64,000 bases of DNA from Hyphomicrobium_A sp963776675. Its GTDB lineage: Bacteria > Pseudomonadota > Alphaproteobacteria > Rhizobiales > Hyphomicrobiaceae. Position numbers and translations under genes: made by a program. A model generated the notes under the pieces. That model saw nothing but the letters and a program-made list of their open reading frames with translations, was not told the DNA's origin and searched no databases. This document shows positions 35,932 to 44,828 of this stretch, piece after piece; positions within the stretch are counted from its first letter, which is position 1, and each line of letters opens with the position of its first letter. The DNA is taken from contig CAVZNR010000049.1 in assembly GCA_963776675.1 (NCBI GenBank), positions 186,001 to 250,000 of the forward strand, given 5' to 3'.

Positions 35932-38900
35932 ATGGCGGGGCGAGCGGGCGAGCAAAAGTGGCATTTCTGGATCGACCGCGGCGGCACGTTTACCGACGTC
36001 GTCGCACGCACGCCCGAGGGGCAGGTGCTGGCCGCCAAGCTCTTGTCCGAGAACCCGGGCGCTTACGACGACGCGGCACTGGAGGGCATCCGACGTTTCC
36101 TCGGCGTGCCGACGGGGGCAGCCATCCCGGCGGAGCGCATCGCCGCGGTCAAGATGGGGACGACCGTCGCGACGAATGCGCTGCTCGAGCGCAAGGGCGA
36201 CTCCACCGCCCTCGTCATTACGCGCGGGCTCGCCGACCAGCTCGAGATCGGCACGCAGGCGCGGCCTGATATATTTGCCAAGCACATCGTCAAGCCCGAG
36301 ACGCTGTATGCGCACGTCATCGAGGCGCACGAGCGCGTGCGCGCCGACGGCACGGTGGAGTTGCCGCTCGATCTTGCCGATCTCGAGGCGCGTTTGCAGC
36401 AAGCGCGCGCGGACGGCATCGACGCGGTGGCGATCGTACTCATGCACGCCTACGCCTATCCCGAGCACGAGGCCCGTGCCGCGGCACTGGCGCGCGAGTT
36501 GGGCTTTTCACAGGTGTCGGCGAGCCACGAGGTGTCGCCGCTGATCAAGATCGTGCCGCGCGGCGATACGACGGTGGCGGATGCCTACCTGTCGCCGATC
36601 CTGCGAAGGTACGTCGATAAAGTCGCGAGCGCGCTCCAACCTTCTCCCTCCCCCTTGATGGGGGAGGGCCGGGGTGGGGGTGGTGCAGCACCTTCGGCGT
36701 CGTGGACACCCCCCTCCCCAACCCTCCCCCGCGTCCAAGCGGAGCTTGGCTTCGCCAAGACGGGGGGAGGGGGAGAAGGTGGGAGTGAGCCCTCCCCGAA
36801 GGTGCTGTTCATGGCGTCGTCGGGTGGACTCAAGGCCGCCGCGATGTTCCGCGGGCGCGACGCCATTCTTTCCGGACCCGCGGGCGGCGTGGTCGGCATG
36901 GCCGAGACGGCGCGCCGCGCCGGCTTCACCAAAGTCATCGGCTTCGACATGGGTGGCACGTCGACGGACGTGGCGCACTTCGCCGGCACCTACGAGCGCA
37001 GCTTCGAGACGGTGGTCGCCGGGGTACGCCTCGCCGTGCCGATGCTGCGCGTGCATACGGTGGCGGCGGGCGGCGGCTCGATCATCGCCTACGACGGCAC
37101 GCGCTTTCGCGTCGGACCCGACAGCGCCGGTGCCGACCCGGGACCGGCGTGCTACCGGCGCGGCGGTCCGCTGACCGTGACCGACGCCAATGTGATGGTG
37201 GGCAAGCTCGACGCGGGCGTTCTTCCCGGCGATCTTCGGTGAAAACCACGATTCCCCGCTCGATGCCGAGGTCGTGCGTGCCGGCTTTGCGGCGCTGGCG
37301 CGCGAGGTGGGAGATGCGCGCGCGCCTGAGGAGATCGCCGATGGCGCCATCCGCATCGCGGTCGAGAGCATGGCGAATGCCATCAAGAAAATCTCGGTGG
37401 AGCGCGGCTACGACGTGACCGAGTACGCGCTCAACTGCTTTGGCTCGGCCGGAGGGCAGCACGCCTGCCTGATCGCCGACACACTCGGCATCGAGACCAT
37501 CCTCATTCATCCGCTGTCGGGGCTGTTGTCGGCCTACGGCATGGGACTGGCGCCGATGCGGGCAAGCCGCGAGCGCTCGGTCGAGGCGCCGCTCGATGCC
37601 GACACCATGCACACGATCGAAACCCTCGCCTACGAGCTCGGCAGCGACGTGACAGAGGAGCTGCTCGACGAGGGCGTCGAGCACGACGACATCGCGCTCA
37701 CGACGCATCTGCATTTGCGCTACGCCGGCACCGACACGGCACTGCCGGTGGAGCTGTCGGAGCCGGGCTTCATGCGTCGCGACTTCGAGGCGCTGCACCG
37801 CCAGCGCTTCGGCTTCGTGTCGCCGGAGAAGGAAATCTTCGTCGCGGCCATCGAGGTCGAGGCGACGGGGAGCGAGGCGCTCGACGGCCCTCCAACGCAT
37901 TCCCCTCCCCCTGGCGGGGAGGGGTTAGGGGTGGGGGGATCCTCCACGGCGAACGGAAACAACTCCGCGTCTCCCAAAAGTCTTCACCCCACCCCCGACC
38001 CCTCCCCATTAAGGGGAGGGGAGTCGAACCAGGCCAGCAGGCGAGACGCTCAAACCACGCGCTTCTACTCGCGCGGGGCGTGGCACGAGGCCCCCGTAGT
38101 CAGGCGCGAGGCGCTGACGGTCGACGCGACGGTGAGCGGTCCGGCGCTCGTCATCGAGCCGCACCAGACGGTCGTGGTCGAGCCGGGCTGGACGCTTGTG
38201 GTGAGCGACGCCGACGACCTGGTGCTGACGCGCACCGAGCCGCGCCCGCGCGAGCGGCTGGGCCGCGAGGCCGATCCCATCCTGCTCGAGGTGTTCAACA
38301 ACCTGTTCATGGCGATTGCCGAGCAGATGGGAGAAGCGCTGCGCAACACGGCGCAGTCCGTCAATATCAAGGAGCGGCTCGACTTCTCCTGCGCGGTGTT
38401 CGACGCGGACGGCCATCTCGTCGCCAACGCACCCCACCTGCCGGTGCATCTGGGCTCCATGGACCGCTCGGTGGAGACGATCATCCGGCTGCGCGCATCC
38501 GAGATGCGCCCCGGCGACGTCTACATGCTGAACGCGCCCTACAACGGCGGCACGCACCTGCCCGACATCACGGTGGTGACGCCGGTGTTCGACGACGCAG
38601 GCAGCGAGGTGCTGTTCTACGTGGCGAGCCGCGGTCATCACGAGGATATCGGCGGGCTCACGCCCGGCTCGATGACGCCGCGCGCGACCACGATCGAGGA
38701 GGAAGGCGTCTACATCGACAACGTGAAGCTGGTCGCCGAGGGGCGCTTCCTGGAGGCGGAGACCCGCGCGCTGCTGACGGGCGCCAAGTATCCCGCGCGC
38801 CAGCCCGACAAGAACATCGCCGACCTCAAGGCGCAGGTTGCAGCCAACATCAAGGGCGAGGCCGAGCTGAGGCGGATGGTGGCGCACTTCGGGCTCGACG

Positions 38901-39800
38901 TGGTGCGCGCCTACATGGGCCACGTGCAGGACAACGCGGAAGAGAGCGTGCGCCGGCTGCTGGCGCGCCTCGCCGACGGGCACTTCCGCGTGGAGATGGA
39001 CCAGGGCTCATGCGTCGAGGTGAAGATCACCGTCGACCGCGAGGCGCGCACGGCCAAGGTCGATTTCACCGGCACGAGTGAGCAGCAGCCGACGAACTTC
39101 AACGCGCCCGAGCCGGTGACGCGCGCAGCCGTGCTCTACACCTTCCGCGTCATGGTCGACGAGCCGATCCCCATGAACGCGGGTTGCTTGAAGCCCATCG
39201 AGATCGTGATCCCCGAGGGCTCGATGCTGCGCCCCGCCTATCCGGCCGCCGTCGTCGCCGGCAACGTGGAGATCAGCCAGGTGGTGACGAACGCGCTGTT
39301 TGCCGCGCTCGACGCGCTCGGCTCGAGCCAAGGCACCATGAACAACCTCACCTTCGGGAACGAGAACGTGCAGTACTACGAGACGCTGTGCTCGGGCGCG
39401 CCGGCGGGACCGGGCTTCGACGGCGCGGCGGCCGTGCACGTGCACATGACCAATACGCGCCTCACCGATCCGGAGATCCTGGAGCTGCGCTATCCGGTGC
39501 TGCTGGAGGAGTTCTCGATCCGGCGCGGCTCGGGCGGCAAGGGCAAGTGGACGAAGCGGCGACGGCACCAAGCGCGTCATCCGTTTTCTGGAGCGCATGG
39601 ACTGCGCCATCCTGTCGGGCTATCGCGATGTGCGCCCCTTCGGGCTCGACGGCGGAGAGCCGGGCGAGGCCGGCGCCAACCTCGTGCGCCGCTCAGGCGG
39701 CAGCCTGGAGCAATTGAAGGGCTGCGATCAGACCGTCATCGAGCCGGGCGAGGCGATCATCATCGTGACGCCGACGGGCGGCGGGTACGGCAAGGCGTGA
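35932..39800 (+). CDS. 5-oxoprolinase (fused HyuA-HyuB type) with two in-frame repeat insertions and two frameshifts
   Basis: The ATP-dependent 5-oxoprolinase/hydantoinase family opens 5-oxoproline to glutamate. The HyuA half starts MAGRAGEQKWHFWIDRGGTF (DRGGTFTD motif) and contains GFDMGGTSTD. The HyuB half starts near EVFNNLFMAIAEQMG and contains APYNGGTHLPDIT. Frame 1 breaks at 37219 (dropping one G restores FFPAIFGENHDSPLD), and frame 2 breaks at 39557 (dropping one C restores GDGTKRVIRFLERMD). The reconstructed length is about 1288 residues against about 1200 usually; the excess is the two palindromic repeats (36640-36779, 37898-38023). The start ATG at 35932 has a weak site. It may be inactive. 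Confidence 0.85.
36640..36779. repeat. G/C-tract palindromic element inside the 5-oxoprolinase gene (copy A)
   Basis: The outer arms are CCTTCTCCCTCCCCC and an imperfect complement ending GGGGGAGAAGG. An inner block GGGGGAGGGCCGGGGTGGGGG pairs loosely with CACCCCCCTCCCCAACCCTCC (both shown in part). The element of about 140 bp is translated as a Pro/Ser/Gly-rich stretch (about residues 236-285) in place of a loop between VDKVASAL and PKVLFMASSGG. It keeps the reading frame. Confidence 0.8.
37898..38023. repeat. G/C-tract palindromic element inside the 5-oxoprolinase gene (copy B)
   Basis: Two hairpins, CCCCTCCCC/GGGGAGGGG at 37902-37924 and again at 37999-38021, flank about 50 bases. Between them GGGGTTAGGGGTGGGG matches the complement of CCCCACCCCCGACCCC, so the whole is one large inverted repeat. 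It is translated in-frame as Pro/Gly/Ser-rich sequence. Its left part is almost identical to the reverse complement of 44772-44806. Confidence 0.82.
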
Positions 39801-39812
39801 GCCGTCTGCCTC

Positions 39813-39903
39813 CCTTTCCCGCCTCCGCGGGAATGACGTGGTGGGTGGTCAAGCGCTCACCTCCTCTTGACGTCATCCCGGCGCAGGCCGGGACCCACGC
39901 AAG
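39813..39903. repeat. Intergenic paired-hairpin repeat after the 5-oxoprolinase gene
   Basis: Two facing hairpins: CCCGC-ctcc-GCGGG with GAATGACG (39818-39837), and CGTCATCCCGG-cgca-GGCCGGGACCC (39871-39895). They flank a short spacer. This TCATTCCCGC.../CGTCATCCCGG... layout is a common alphaproteobacterial interspersed repeat and may also stop transcription. The remaining bases to 40069 show no gene. Confidence 0.6.
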
Positions 39904-40069
39904 TCTCCGCGATTGCGACACCGCCTGGACGTTCGGCGAGCGAAACACGGGATGGAAAGTCACCAAAGGCCAACCCTTACGCGATGTTTGGGTGTTTTGC
40001 CCTTGTCTGTCCCGTCCCAATCTCCAATCATGGCGGCGACACCCTCCGCGAGGCGAAGGACAGCCAAGA

Positions 40070-40906
40070 ATGCAGATAGCGGCACGCGCAACGAGGACGC
40101 AGCTCCTGATCCTGGCGGCAGCATTGACGCTCGGCGGCGGCGCTATGGCCGCCGAGCCCGTGTCGCGCAAAGCCGACATGACGGTGCGTGAGATCACCTC
40201 GGCGTTGTTCAAGGCCAAGCCCGACGAGCGGGTCGATCTGTCGAAGCGCAACCTCGCCTATCTCGATCTGTCGGGACTGAACTTCAAAGGCGCGACGCTG
40301 GCGCACTCCGATCTCTACGGGGTCGACTTTACCAACGCCAACCTGCGCGGCACCGACCTGGCGCATACGCGCCTCGACCGCGCACTGCTGACAGGGCCGA
40401 TCTCTCCGGGGCCAACTTGAGCGGCGCCGCGATCCGGCGGCCGACGGTCTATTCCGACCTCAACAAAAATCCCGCGGACATGCCGCGCTTTTCCGGCGCC
40501 AATCTGACGGGCGCGAGCATGCATGGCCAACCTCTCCGGCGCCGACTTTCACGGCGCCGATCTTTCGGGCGCTGACTTCAGCGCCCTCGATGCGCGCAAG
40601 CGCCAAGGCGCCATCACCGCGCTGGTGGAGAACGTTCTCAAAGGCTGCGATTTCTCGCGGGCGATCCTGCGCGGCACCAATCTCCAGGGCGCCGACCTCA
40701 CGTTCTCACGCTTCACCGAGGCGGATCTCAAGGGCGCCAATCTTTCCCGCACCAACTTGTCGCGCGCCGACTTCACCGGTGCCGACCTGACCGATGTCGA
40801 CCTCACAGGCGCCGATCTCGACGGTGCCAACCTGCTGGCGGTCAAAGGGCTCGACAGCGTGAAGGGGCTGGCGACCGCACTCAACTTCGACCGTACGATC
40901 CACTGA
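40070..40906 (+). CDS. Secreted pentapeptide-repeat protein 1, with a compensating pair of frameshifts
   Basis: A signal peptide (ending GAMAAEP), a short helical lead (MTVREITSALFKAKPDERVDL) and then a right-handed beta-helix of A(D/N)LxG pentapeptides. The frame breaks at 40395 (GGCGCC expected, GGGCC found: one C lost) and returns at 40522 (one extra C before ATGGCC). With both repaired the product is 278 residues and aligns throughout with the neighbour at 41113-41964. The function is unknown; cytoplasmic pentapeptide proteins can mimic DNA, but exported ones like this have no assigned role. A start at 40523 alone would give only the C-terminal half. Confidence 0.78.
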
Positions 40907-41112
40907 GGTTTCGCGCGTATGAACGCGGTTGGCGCTCGCGTTGTTCCCATTCCTACGAGAAGCGCATGCGGACGCTGAAGTGCCAGCTGAAGCGAGGACA
41001 AAGGGCCACGAAGCCCGACATTTCAGCGAATTAAGCCGCCCCGCCCCTTGTGCGGAGCCCTGCGATCCCCAATCATTAGTGGAACGCCCTCAAGCGGGGC
41101 GAGGAAAGAAGA

Positions 41113-41964
41113 ATGCAGTTCAAGCGCGCGGCGCGGTCGATAGTGCACGGCCTGATCCTGGTGGCGGCCCTCGCGGCCCCGGCCGGCTTGGGCGCGCGCG
41201 CGGAGGAAACCGAGCCCGTCTCGCCCGACGCCGACTTCACCGTGCGCGAGATCACCTCGGCGCTGTTCAAGGCCAAGCCGGGCGAGCGCATCGACTACTC
41301 GAACCACGACCTCACCTACCTCGATCTCGCCGGTCTCGACTTCAAAGGCGCCACGCTCGCCCACTCCGACCTCTACGGCACCGATTTCACCGGCGCCAAC
41401 CTGAAGGGCGCGGACCTGTCGCACACGCGCCTCAACCGCGCGGTGCTGATCCGCGCCGACCTGTCGGGCGCCGACCTGAGCGGCGCCACCATCTTCCGCC
41501 CGACCGTCTACACCGACATGCGCTCCGATCTCGCCGACGCGCCGCACTTTTCCGGCGCCAACATGACCGGCGTGCGGGTGATGGCCAATCTATCGGGCGC
41601 CGACTTCCGCGGCGCCAACATGGCGGGCGCGGACTTCTCGCCGCTGGAATCGCGCCCCGGCCAGGGCACGATCACGTCGCTGATGAAGAACGTGCTGAAG
41701 TCGTGCGACTTCTCCGGTGCGGAGCTGAAGGGTGCCAACTTCGACCGCGCCGATCTGACGTTTGCGCGCTTTGTCGGCGCCAACCTCAAAGGCGCGAACT
41801 TCGCGAAGGCCGACCTGTCCAAGGTGGACTTTGCCGGCGCAGACCTGACGGATTCGGACTTCACAGGCGCCGATCTTTATGGCGCCAATCTGGGCAGCGC
41901 CAAGGGTCTCGACACGGTGAAAGGCCTCGCTACCGCCGTCAATATCGACAAGGCGACGCGCTGA
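41113..41964 (+). CDS. Secreted pentapeptide-repeat protein 2
   Basis: 283 residues: signal peptide (about 1-30, ending GARAEE), a conserved FTVREITSALFKAKPGERID lead, then a pentapeptide beta-helix (ATLAHSDLYGTDFTGANLKG onwards). It includes a non-repeat loop (IFRPTVYTDMRSDL) and a second one (PLESRPGQGTITSL), and ends in GLDTVKGLATAVNIDKATR. It is an intact tandem paralogue of the preceding gene. The ATG at 41113 follows GAGGAAAGAAG. The conserved VREITSALFKAKP lead, present in both, may be a structural cap or a binding segment. Confidence 0.88.
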   Translation: MQFKRAARSIVHGLILVAALAAPAGLGARAEETEPVSPDADFTVREITSALFKAKPGERIDYSNHDLTYLDLAGLDFKGATLAHSDLYGTDFTGANLKGADLSHTRLNRAVLIRADLSGADLSGATIFRPTVYTDMRSDLADAPHFSGANMTGVRVMANLSGADFRGANMAGADFSPLESRPGQGTITSLMKNVLKSCDFSGAELKGANFDRADLTFARFVGANLKGANFAKADLSKVDFAGADLTDSDFTGADLYGANLGSAKGLDTVKGLATAVNIDKATR

Positions 41965-41990
41965 GCGCGCCTGCGCCTTACGCCAAGACT

Positions 41991-42190
41991 TACCCCCTCA
42001 CCCGGCGCATCTTCGCGAAGCGATGCTTCGCTCGATCACGGCCGACCTCTGCCCCTGGGAGAGGTGAGGTGGCGTACAACTTAGTCCAATTCCTTTTCAC
42101 GTCCCGAGAGGCGAGAGCAGCGCACTCGACACACCTCTCCCAGGGGAGAGGTCGTGAGCCCGGCATCAGCCGGGCGAGCGGGTGAGGGGA
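41991..42190. repeat. Composite inverted repeat (copy D)
   Basis: TACCCCCTCACCCGGC at 41991 faces GCCGGG...GGGTGAGGGG ending at 42190. Inside, GACCTCTGCCCCTGGGAGAG (42044 on) faces CACCTCTCCCAGGGGAGAGG (42132 on). The result is a roughly 200-bp nested inverted repeat, as if two REP units had been inserted head to head. It contains no gene. Confidence 0.75.
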
Positions 42191-42217
42191 GACTAGCTCA
42201 CGATTGCTACACATAAG

Positions 42218-42244
42218 AAGAGCCGGGAGATGATCCCGGCTCTT
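42218..42244. terminator. Bidirectional terminator
   Basis: AAGAGCCGGGA (42218-42228) and TCCCGGCTCTT (42234-42244) form a perfect 11-base stem with a GATGA loop. It sits 32 bases from the stop of the leftward DUF2852 gene and can serve both strands; TCTTTCGTG follows on the plus side. Confidence 0.75.
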
Positions 42245-42275
42245 TCGTGTTCGTGGGGGGAGCGATGGTGTCCGT

Positions 42276-42668
42276 CTAGGTGGCGGGCGCGTCGCCCTGC
42301 GTGATTGCGGGACGACCGCGGCGGCGATCGATAAAGGCATCGAACTCCTGCTTGTCGCGCGACCGGCGCAGCCGCTGCAGAAACTCGCGGAACTTGGCGC
42401 TCTCCTCGTCGAGGCGCTGCATCGTCTCCCGACGATAGGCCTCGAAGGCGCCGTTGGGGGCGCCATGGTAGCGCGGCGCGACCGGGCGGTCGTCGCGCGG
42501 CTCCTGCTCGACACTGGCGCGCTGCCACAGCCGCATTTGTCGGCGGAATACGACGATCCCGGCGATGAGCAGCGCCACCGGCCAGAACAGCAAGGCAACG
42601 GCCCACACGATCGCCCACACCAGCCAGACGAGCGTGAGAAAGAAGAAGCCGAGAAGCAAAAGGGGCAT
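42276..42668 (-). CDS. DUF2852 membrane protein
   Basis: 130 residues. Two close hydrophobic segments at the N-terminus (LLLLGFFFLTLVWLVWAIVW and ALLFWPVALLIAGIVVF) and a charged C-terminal helix with the DUF2852 signature: AFEAYRRETMQRLDEES, then FREFLQRLRRSRDKQEFDAF. Function unknown; found mainly in alphaproteobacteria. The ATG at 42668 follows GGAG. It is a diverged tandem paralogue of the gene at 42770-43204, and a strong hairpin lies between them. Confidence 0.85.
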   Translation of the reverse strand: MPLLLLGFFFLTLVWLVWAIVWAVALLFWPVALLIAGIVVFRRQMRLWQRASVEQEPRDDRPVAPRYHGAPNGAFEAYRRETMQRLDEESAKFREFLQRLRRSRDKQEFDAFIDRRRGRPAITQGDAPAT

Positions 42669-42715
42669 TGCTATGCTCCGATCCTTACGTCACGAGAGTG
42701 CCACTTTGCGAAAGT

Positions 42716-42739
42716 GCCGGGGCGGCTCGCCGCCCCGGC
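42716..42739. terminator. Hairpin between the two DUF2852 genes
   Basis: GCCGGGGCGG and CCGCCCCGGC pair perfectly over 10 bases around a CTCG tetraloop. An overlapping smaller stem (CACTTT-GCG-AAAGTG, 42702-42716) lies beside it. It may terminate or attenuate between the paralogues. Confidence 0.6.
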
Positions 42740-42769
42740 GCGAATTGCGTCACGCGTCCTTTGCGTGCA

Positions 42770-43204
42770 TCAGGCGGGCGCACCTTGCGTATCGCCATCC
42801 GGACGCGCGCGGCGCTCGGCCATGAACTGGTCGAACTCCTGCTTGTCCTTCGCCTTGCGCAGGCGGTCGAGGAACGCGCGGAACTCCCGCTCCTCCTCCT
42901 CGAGCCGCGTGATCGTCTCCTCGCGGTACTCGTCGAATGCGCGGTTGCCGCTCGAATGGAAGCCGCCATGCATCCCGCGGGCCCAATTCCTCCGGCCGCG
43001 ATCCCAGCCGCGATCCCACTTCTCCGCCATGCGCTGCTGCCAGCGCGTCATCTCACCGTGCCGTCCGCATCCCATTCGTCCACTCCAGATCATGTAGGCC
43101 AGAACTGCGAGGCCAAGCGGCCAGAACAGGATGAAGCTGAGGACCATCACGGCGATCCACGCGGGCCGGCCGTAATCGTCGAGAGTCGCCACAACCTGAG
43201 TCAT
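42770..43204 (-). CDS. DUF2852 membrane protein (upstream copy)
   Basis: 144 residues. One clear membrane segment near the N-terminus (AWIAVMVLSFILFWPLGLAV, then LAYMIWSGRM), an Arg/Trp-rich middle (WDRGWDRGRRNWARGMHG), and the DUF2852 C-terminal signature AFDEYREETITRLEEEERE, then FRAFLDRLRKAKDKQEFDQF. This copy matches the family better than the shorter one. GGAAGGTG lies upstream of the ATG at 43204. The palindrome at 43222-43240 sits directly before it and may control it. Confidence 0.88.
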   Translation of the reverse strand: MTQVVATLDDYGRPAWIAVMVLSFILFWPLGLAVLAYMIWSGRMGCGRHGEMTRWQQRMAEKWDRGWDRGRRNWARGMHGGFHSSGNRAFDEYREETITRLEEEEREFRAFLDRLRKAKDKQEFDQFMAERRARPDGDTQGAPA

Positions 43205-43221
43205 CGCATTTCACCTTCCTC

Positions 43222-43240
43222 ATGTGAATGTTTATCACAT
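43222..43240. promoter_or_regulatory. Possible operator palindrome before the DUF2852 gene
   Basis: ATGTGA (43222-43227) and TCACAT (43235-43240), separated by AATGTTTA-like AT-rich bases, resemble a CRP/FNR-type half-site pair, although the spacing is one base longer than the CRP consensus. It ends 17 bases before the start codon, so a bound protein would probably repress. The AT-rich surroundings (to 43250) stand out from the local GC level. Confidence 0.4.
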
Positions 43241-43502
43241 TTACATAGGTGCCACCGGATGGCGGCGGCGTCAAGAGGTGGAGGGGCAAAAATCGGACGA
43301 GCGGAAATGCGTCGGCCGGCCGGGGAGATAGATGGGGGCGGGAGGGCCGGTTCGCCAGGGTTGTAGGGGCGAAAACAGGCGTCGGATCAGAGGTCGGACA
43401 CCCGGCGCCGGCGCCCCGGCGGAACGGGGGAGCGGCCGTCATCGCACCGCAGAGTGCGATCTACGCAAGTCGCCGCGATTGGGGAGGGAAGGGATTGCAT
43501 TG

Positions 43503-43529
43503 GGTGTCAGACCCGGAGGGTCAGACACC
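43503..43529. repeat. 27-base palindromic repeat (GGTGTCAG type), second copy
   Basis: GGTGTCAGACCC and GGGTCAGACACC around the same GGA loop as the copy at 620-646, with one mismatch in the stem. The rest of 43241-43622 shows no convincing gene; overlapping frames there match nothing. Confidence 0.7.
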
Positions 43530-43622
43530 GGTATCGAAGCGCCGAAGTGAGCAAGGGGACTCGCGCTGTGCGCGACCTCGATATCGAGGAGCGGCGGCCG
43601 GCGATGCCGGCCGCCGATCAGA

Positions 43623-43847
43623 TCACTTCTTCGTCTTCTTCTTAACCGGCTTGCGCTTCACCGACTTCGCCGCGACCTTTTTCTTGGCCTTCTTCTTCTT
43701 CGCCTTCTTCTTCGGCGCGTCGGCGGTCTGCGTCAAAGCGGATGCTGCGAGCGTCTTGATCTCGGCAGGCGTTAGCGAACCCGGTTTCGCCATTCCCTTC
43801 GATGCAATCTTCGCAACCGCTGCCGATGTCTTCTCGTTCAGTGCCAT
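43623..43847 (-). CDS. Small basic protein with a Lys/Ala-rich tail (74 aa)
   Basis: From MALNEKTSAAVAKIASKG at 43847. The first 45 residues form a short helical domain (PGSLTPAEIKTLAASALTQ), and the rest is almost only Lys, Ala, Val and Arg (KKKAKKKKAKKKVAAKSVKR and on). The tail resembles histone H1-like bacterial proteins that bind DNA without sequence preference. A nucleoid role is inference. Upstream in-frame Met residues exist (43874, 43919), but the extension is unlike the rest. Its product could also bind acidic polymers. Confidence 0.65.
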   Translation of the reverse strand: MALNEKTSAAVAKIASKGMAKPGSLTPAEIKTLAASALTQTADAPKKKAKKKKAKKKVAAKSVKRKPVKKKTKK

Positions 43848-43968
43848 GGTGGTGTGTTCCGTCTGTTGAAGCATGTGTGATAGGCGCACTCGTATACATC
43901 GCTTTCGCCGCGCACGCATTACTTCACTGCAAACTCGACATGCACGTGCACTGCAGTCGTGGTCAGCA

Positions 43969-44610
43969 TCACGTGTCGGACGGCACGCCGAGACCGTCGA
44001 GGTAGATGAGAGTCGCGGCCTCCAACAGCTCTTCCGGAGTCATCGGAATCGTTCGCCGCGCCGCATCACCGCGCGCAAACAGCGCCGCGATGCCGTGGCT
44101 CAGCGACCAGATGTGCAGCGCCATCATCAACGCAGGCGGACGGCGCTCCTGGGGCAGCGTCGCGCACAAAGCCTCGCACGCTTCGCGCAACACCGCGAAG
44201 GCGCGGTCGCCGGCCTCGCGCAATTCGGGATATTCGGCGACCGACAACCCCGACTCGAACATGGCGGAGAACAGCGCCGGCTCCTTGCGCGCGAAGCCGA
44301 GATAGGCCTGCCCGACACGCTCGAAAGCCGCGCGCGGCGTGGGCTTGCCGTGGTCCCAGGCGCGGGTCAGCGCCTCGGCGAAGCCTTCGAAGCCGCGCAG
44401 CGCCACGTCGGCCATGAGCGCGTCGCGGTCGCGGAAGTGGCGGTAAGGCGCGGCGGGGCTGACGCCGGCGGCGCGCGCGGCATCCGCGAAGGTGAAGCCG
44501 GCCGGCCCCTTCTTGGAGATGAGATCGAGCGCCGCCGCGATGAGCGCCTCGCGCAGATTGCCGTGATGGTAGCCGCGCCGCGCGCCGGGGCCGCCCTTGT
44601 GCCAGGTCAT
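43969..44610 (-). CDS. TetR-family transcriptional regulator
   Basis: 213 residues. The N-terminal helix-turn-helix is standard (YHHGNLREALIAAALDLISK; then FTFADAARAAGVSPAAPYRHF). The C-terminal domain (from about 85) is of the TetR_C WHG type (HIWSLSHGIAALFARG near the end). The start MTWHKGGPGARRGYHHG at 44610 is typical for this branch. Ligand and targets are unknown; upstream on the same strand lie egtD and egtB, but element C separates them. Confidence 0.93.
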   Translation of the reverse strand: MTWHKGGPGARRGYHHGNLREALIAAALDLISKKGPAGFTFADAARAAGVSPAAPYRHFRDRDALMADVALRGFEGFAEALTRAWDHGKPTPRAAFERVGQAYLGFARKEPALFSAMFESGLSVAEYPELREAGDRAFAVLREACEALCATLPQERRPPALMMALHIWSLSHGIAALFARGDAARRTIPMTPEELLEAATLIYLDGLGVPSDT

Positions 44611-44670
44611 GAAGGGCTTTTAGCGCAATTCGGGCCGCGAGGGCATCCGACGATGCGGAACTGTGCCACA

Positions 44671-44806
44671 TCCCTCACCCTCCCCTTCATCGGGAGGGTG
44701 GTCGCCGGAGACTGGCGGAGGTGAAGAGCCAGGAAAAACTTTTCGATGTGATGCTCGTGCTTCTTCCGCCCACCCCTAGCCCCTCCCCACCAGGGGGAGG
44801 GGAATG
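44671..44806. repeat. G/C-tract palindromic element between egtD and tetR (copy C)
   Basis: CACCCTCCC/GGGAGGGTG (44676-44700) on the left and CCCCTCCCC/GGGGAGGGG (44780-44802) on the right flank about 75 bases. The right end (CCCACCCCTAGCCCCTCCCC onwards to AATGCG) is nearly identical to the inverted left end of copy B in the 5-oxoprolinase gene. It may stop egt transcription before tetR. Confidence 0.8.
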
Positions 44807-44828
44807 CGTTGTGAGAGGGGCAGACGCG

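Noticed and set aside
39814..40069. A continuation of the 5-oxoprolinase frame into the pentapeptide gene
   Set aside because: The long open frame there arises only because the 39557 shift was not corrected; the repaired gene stops at 39800.
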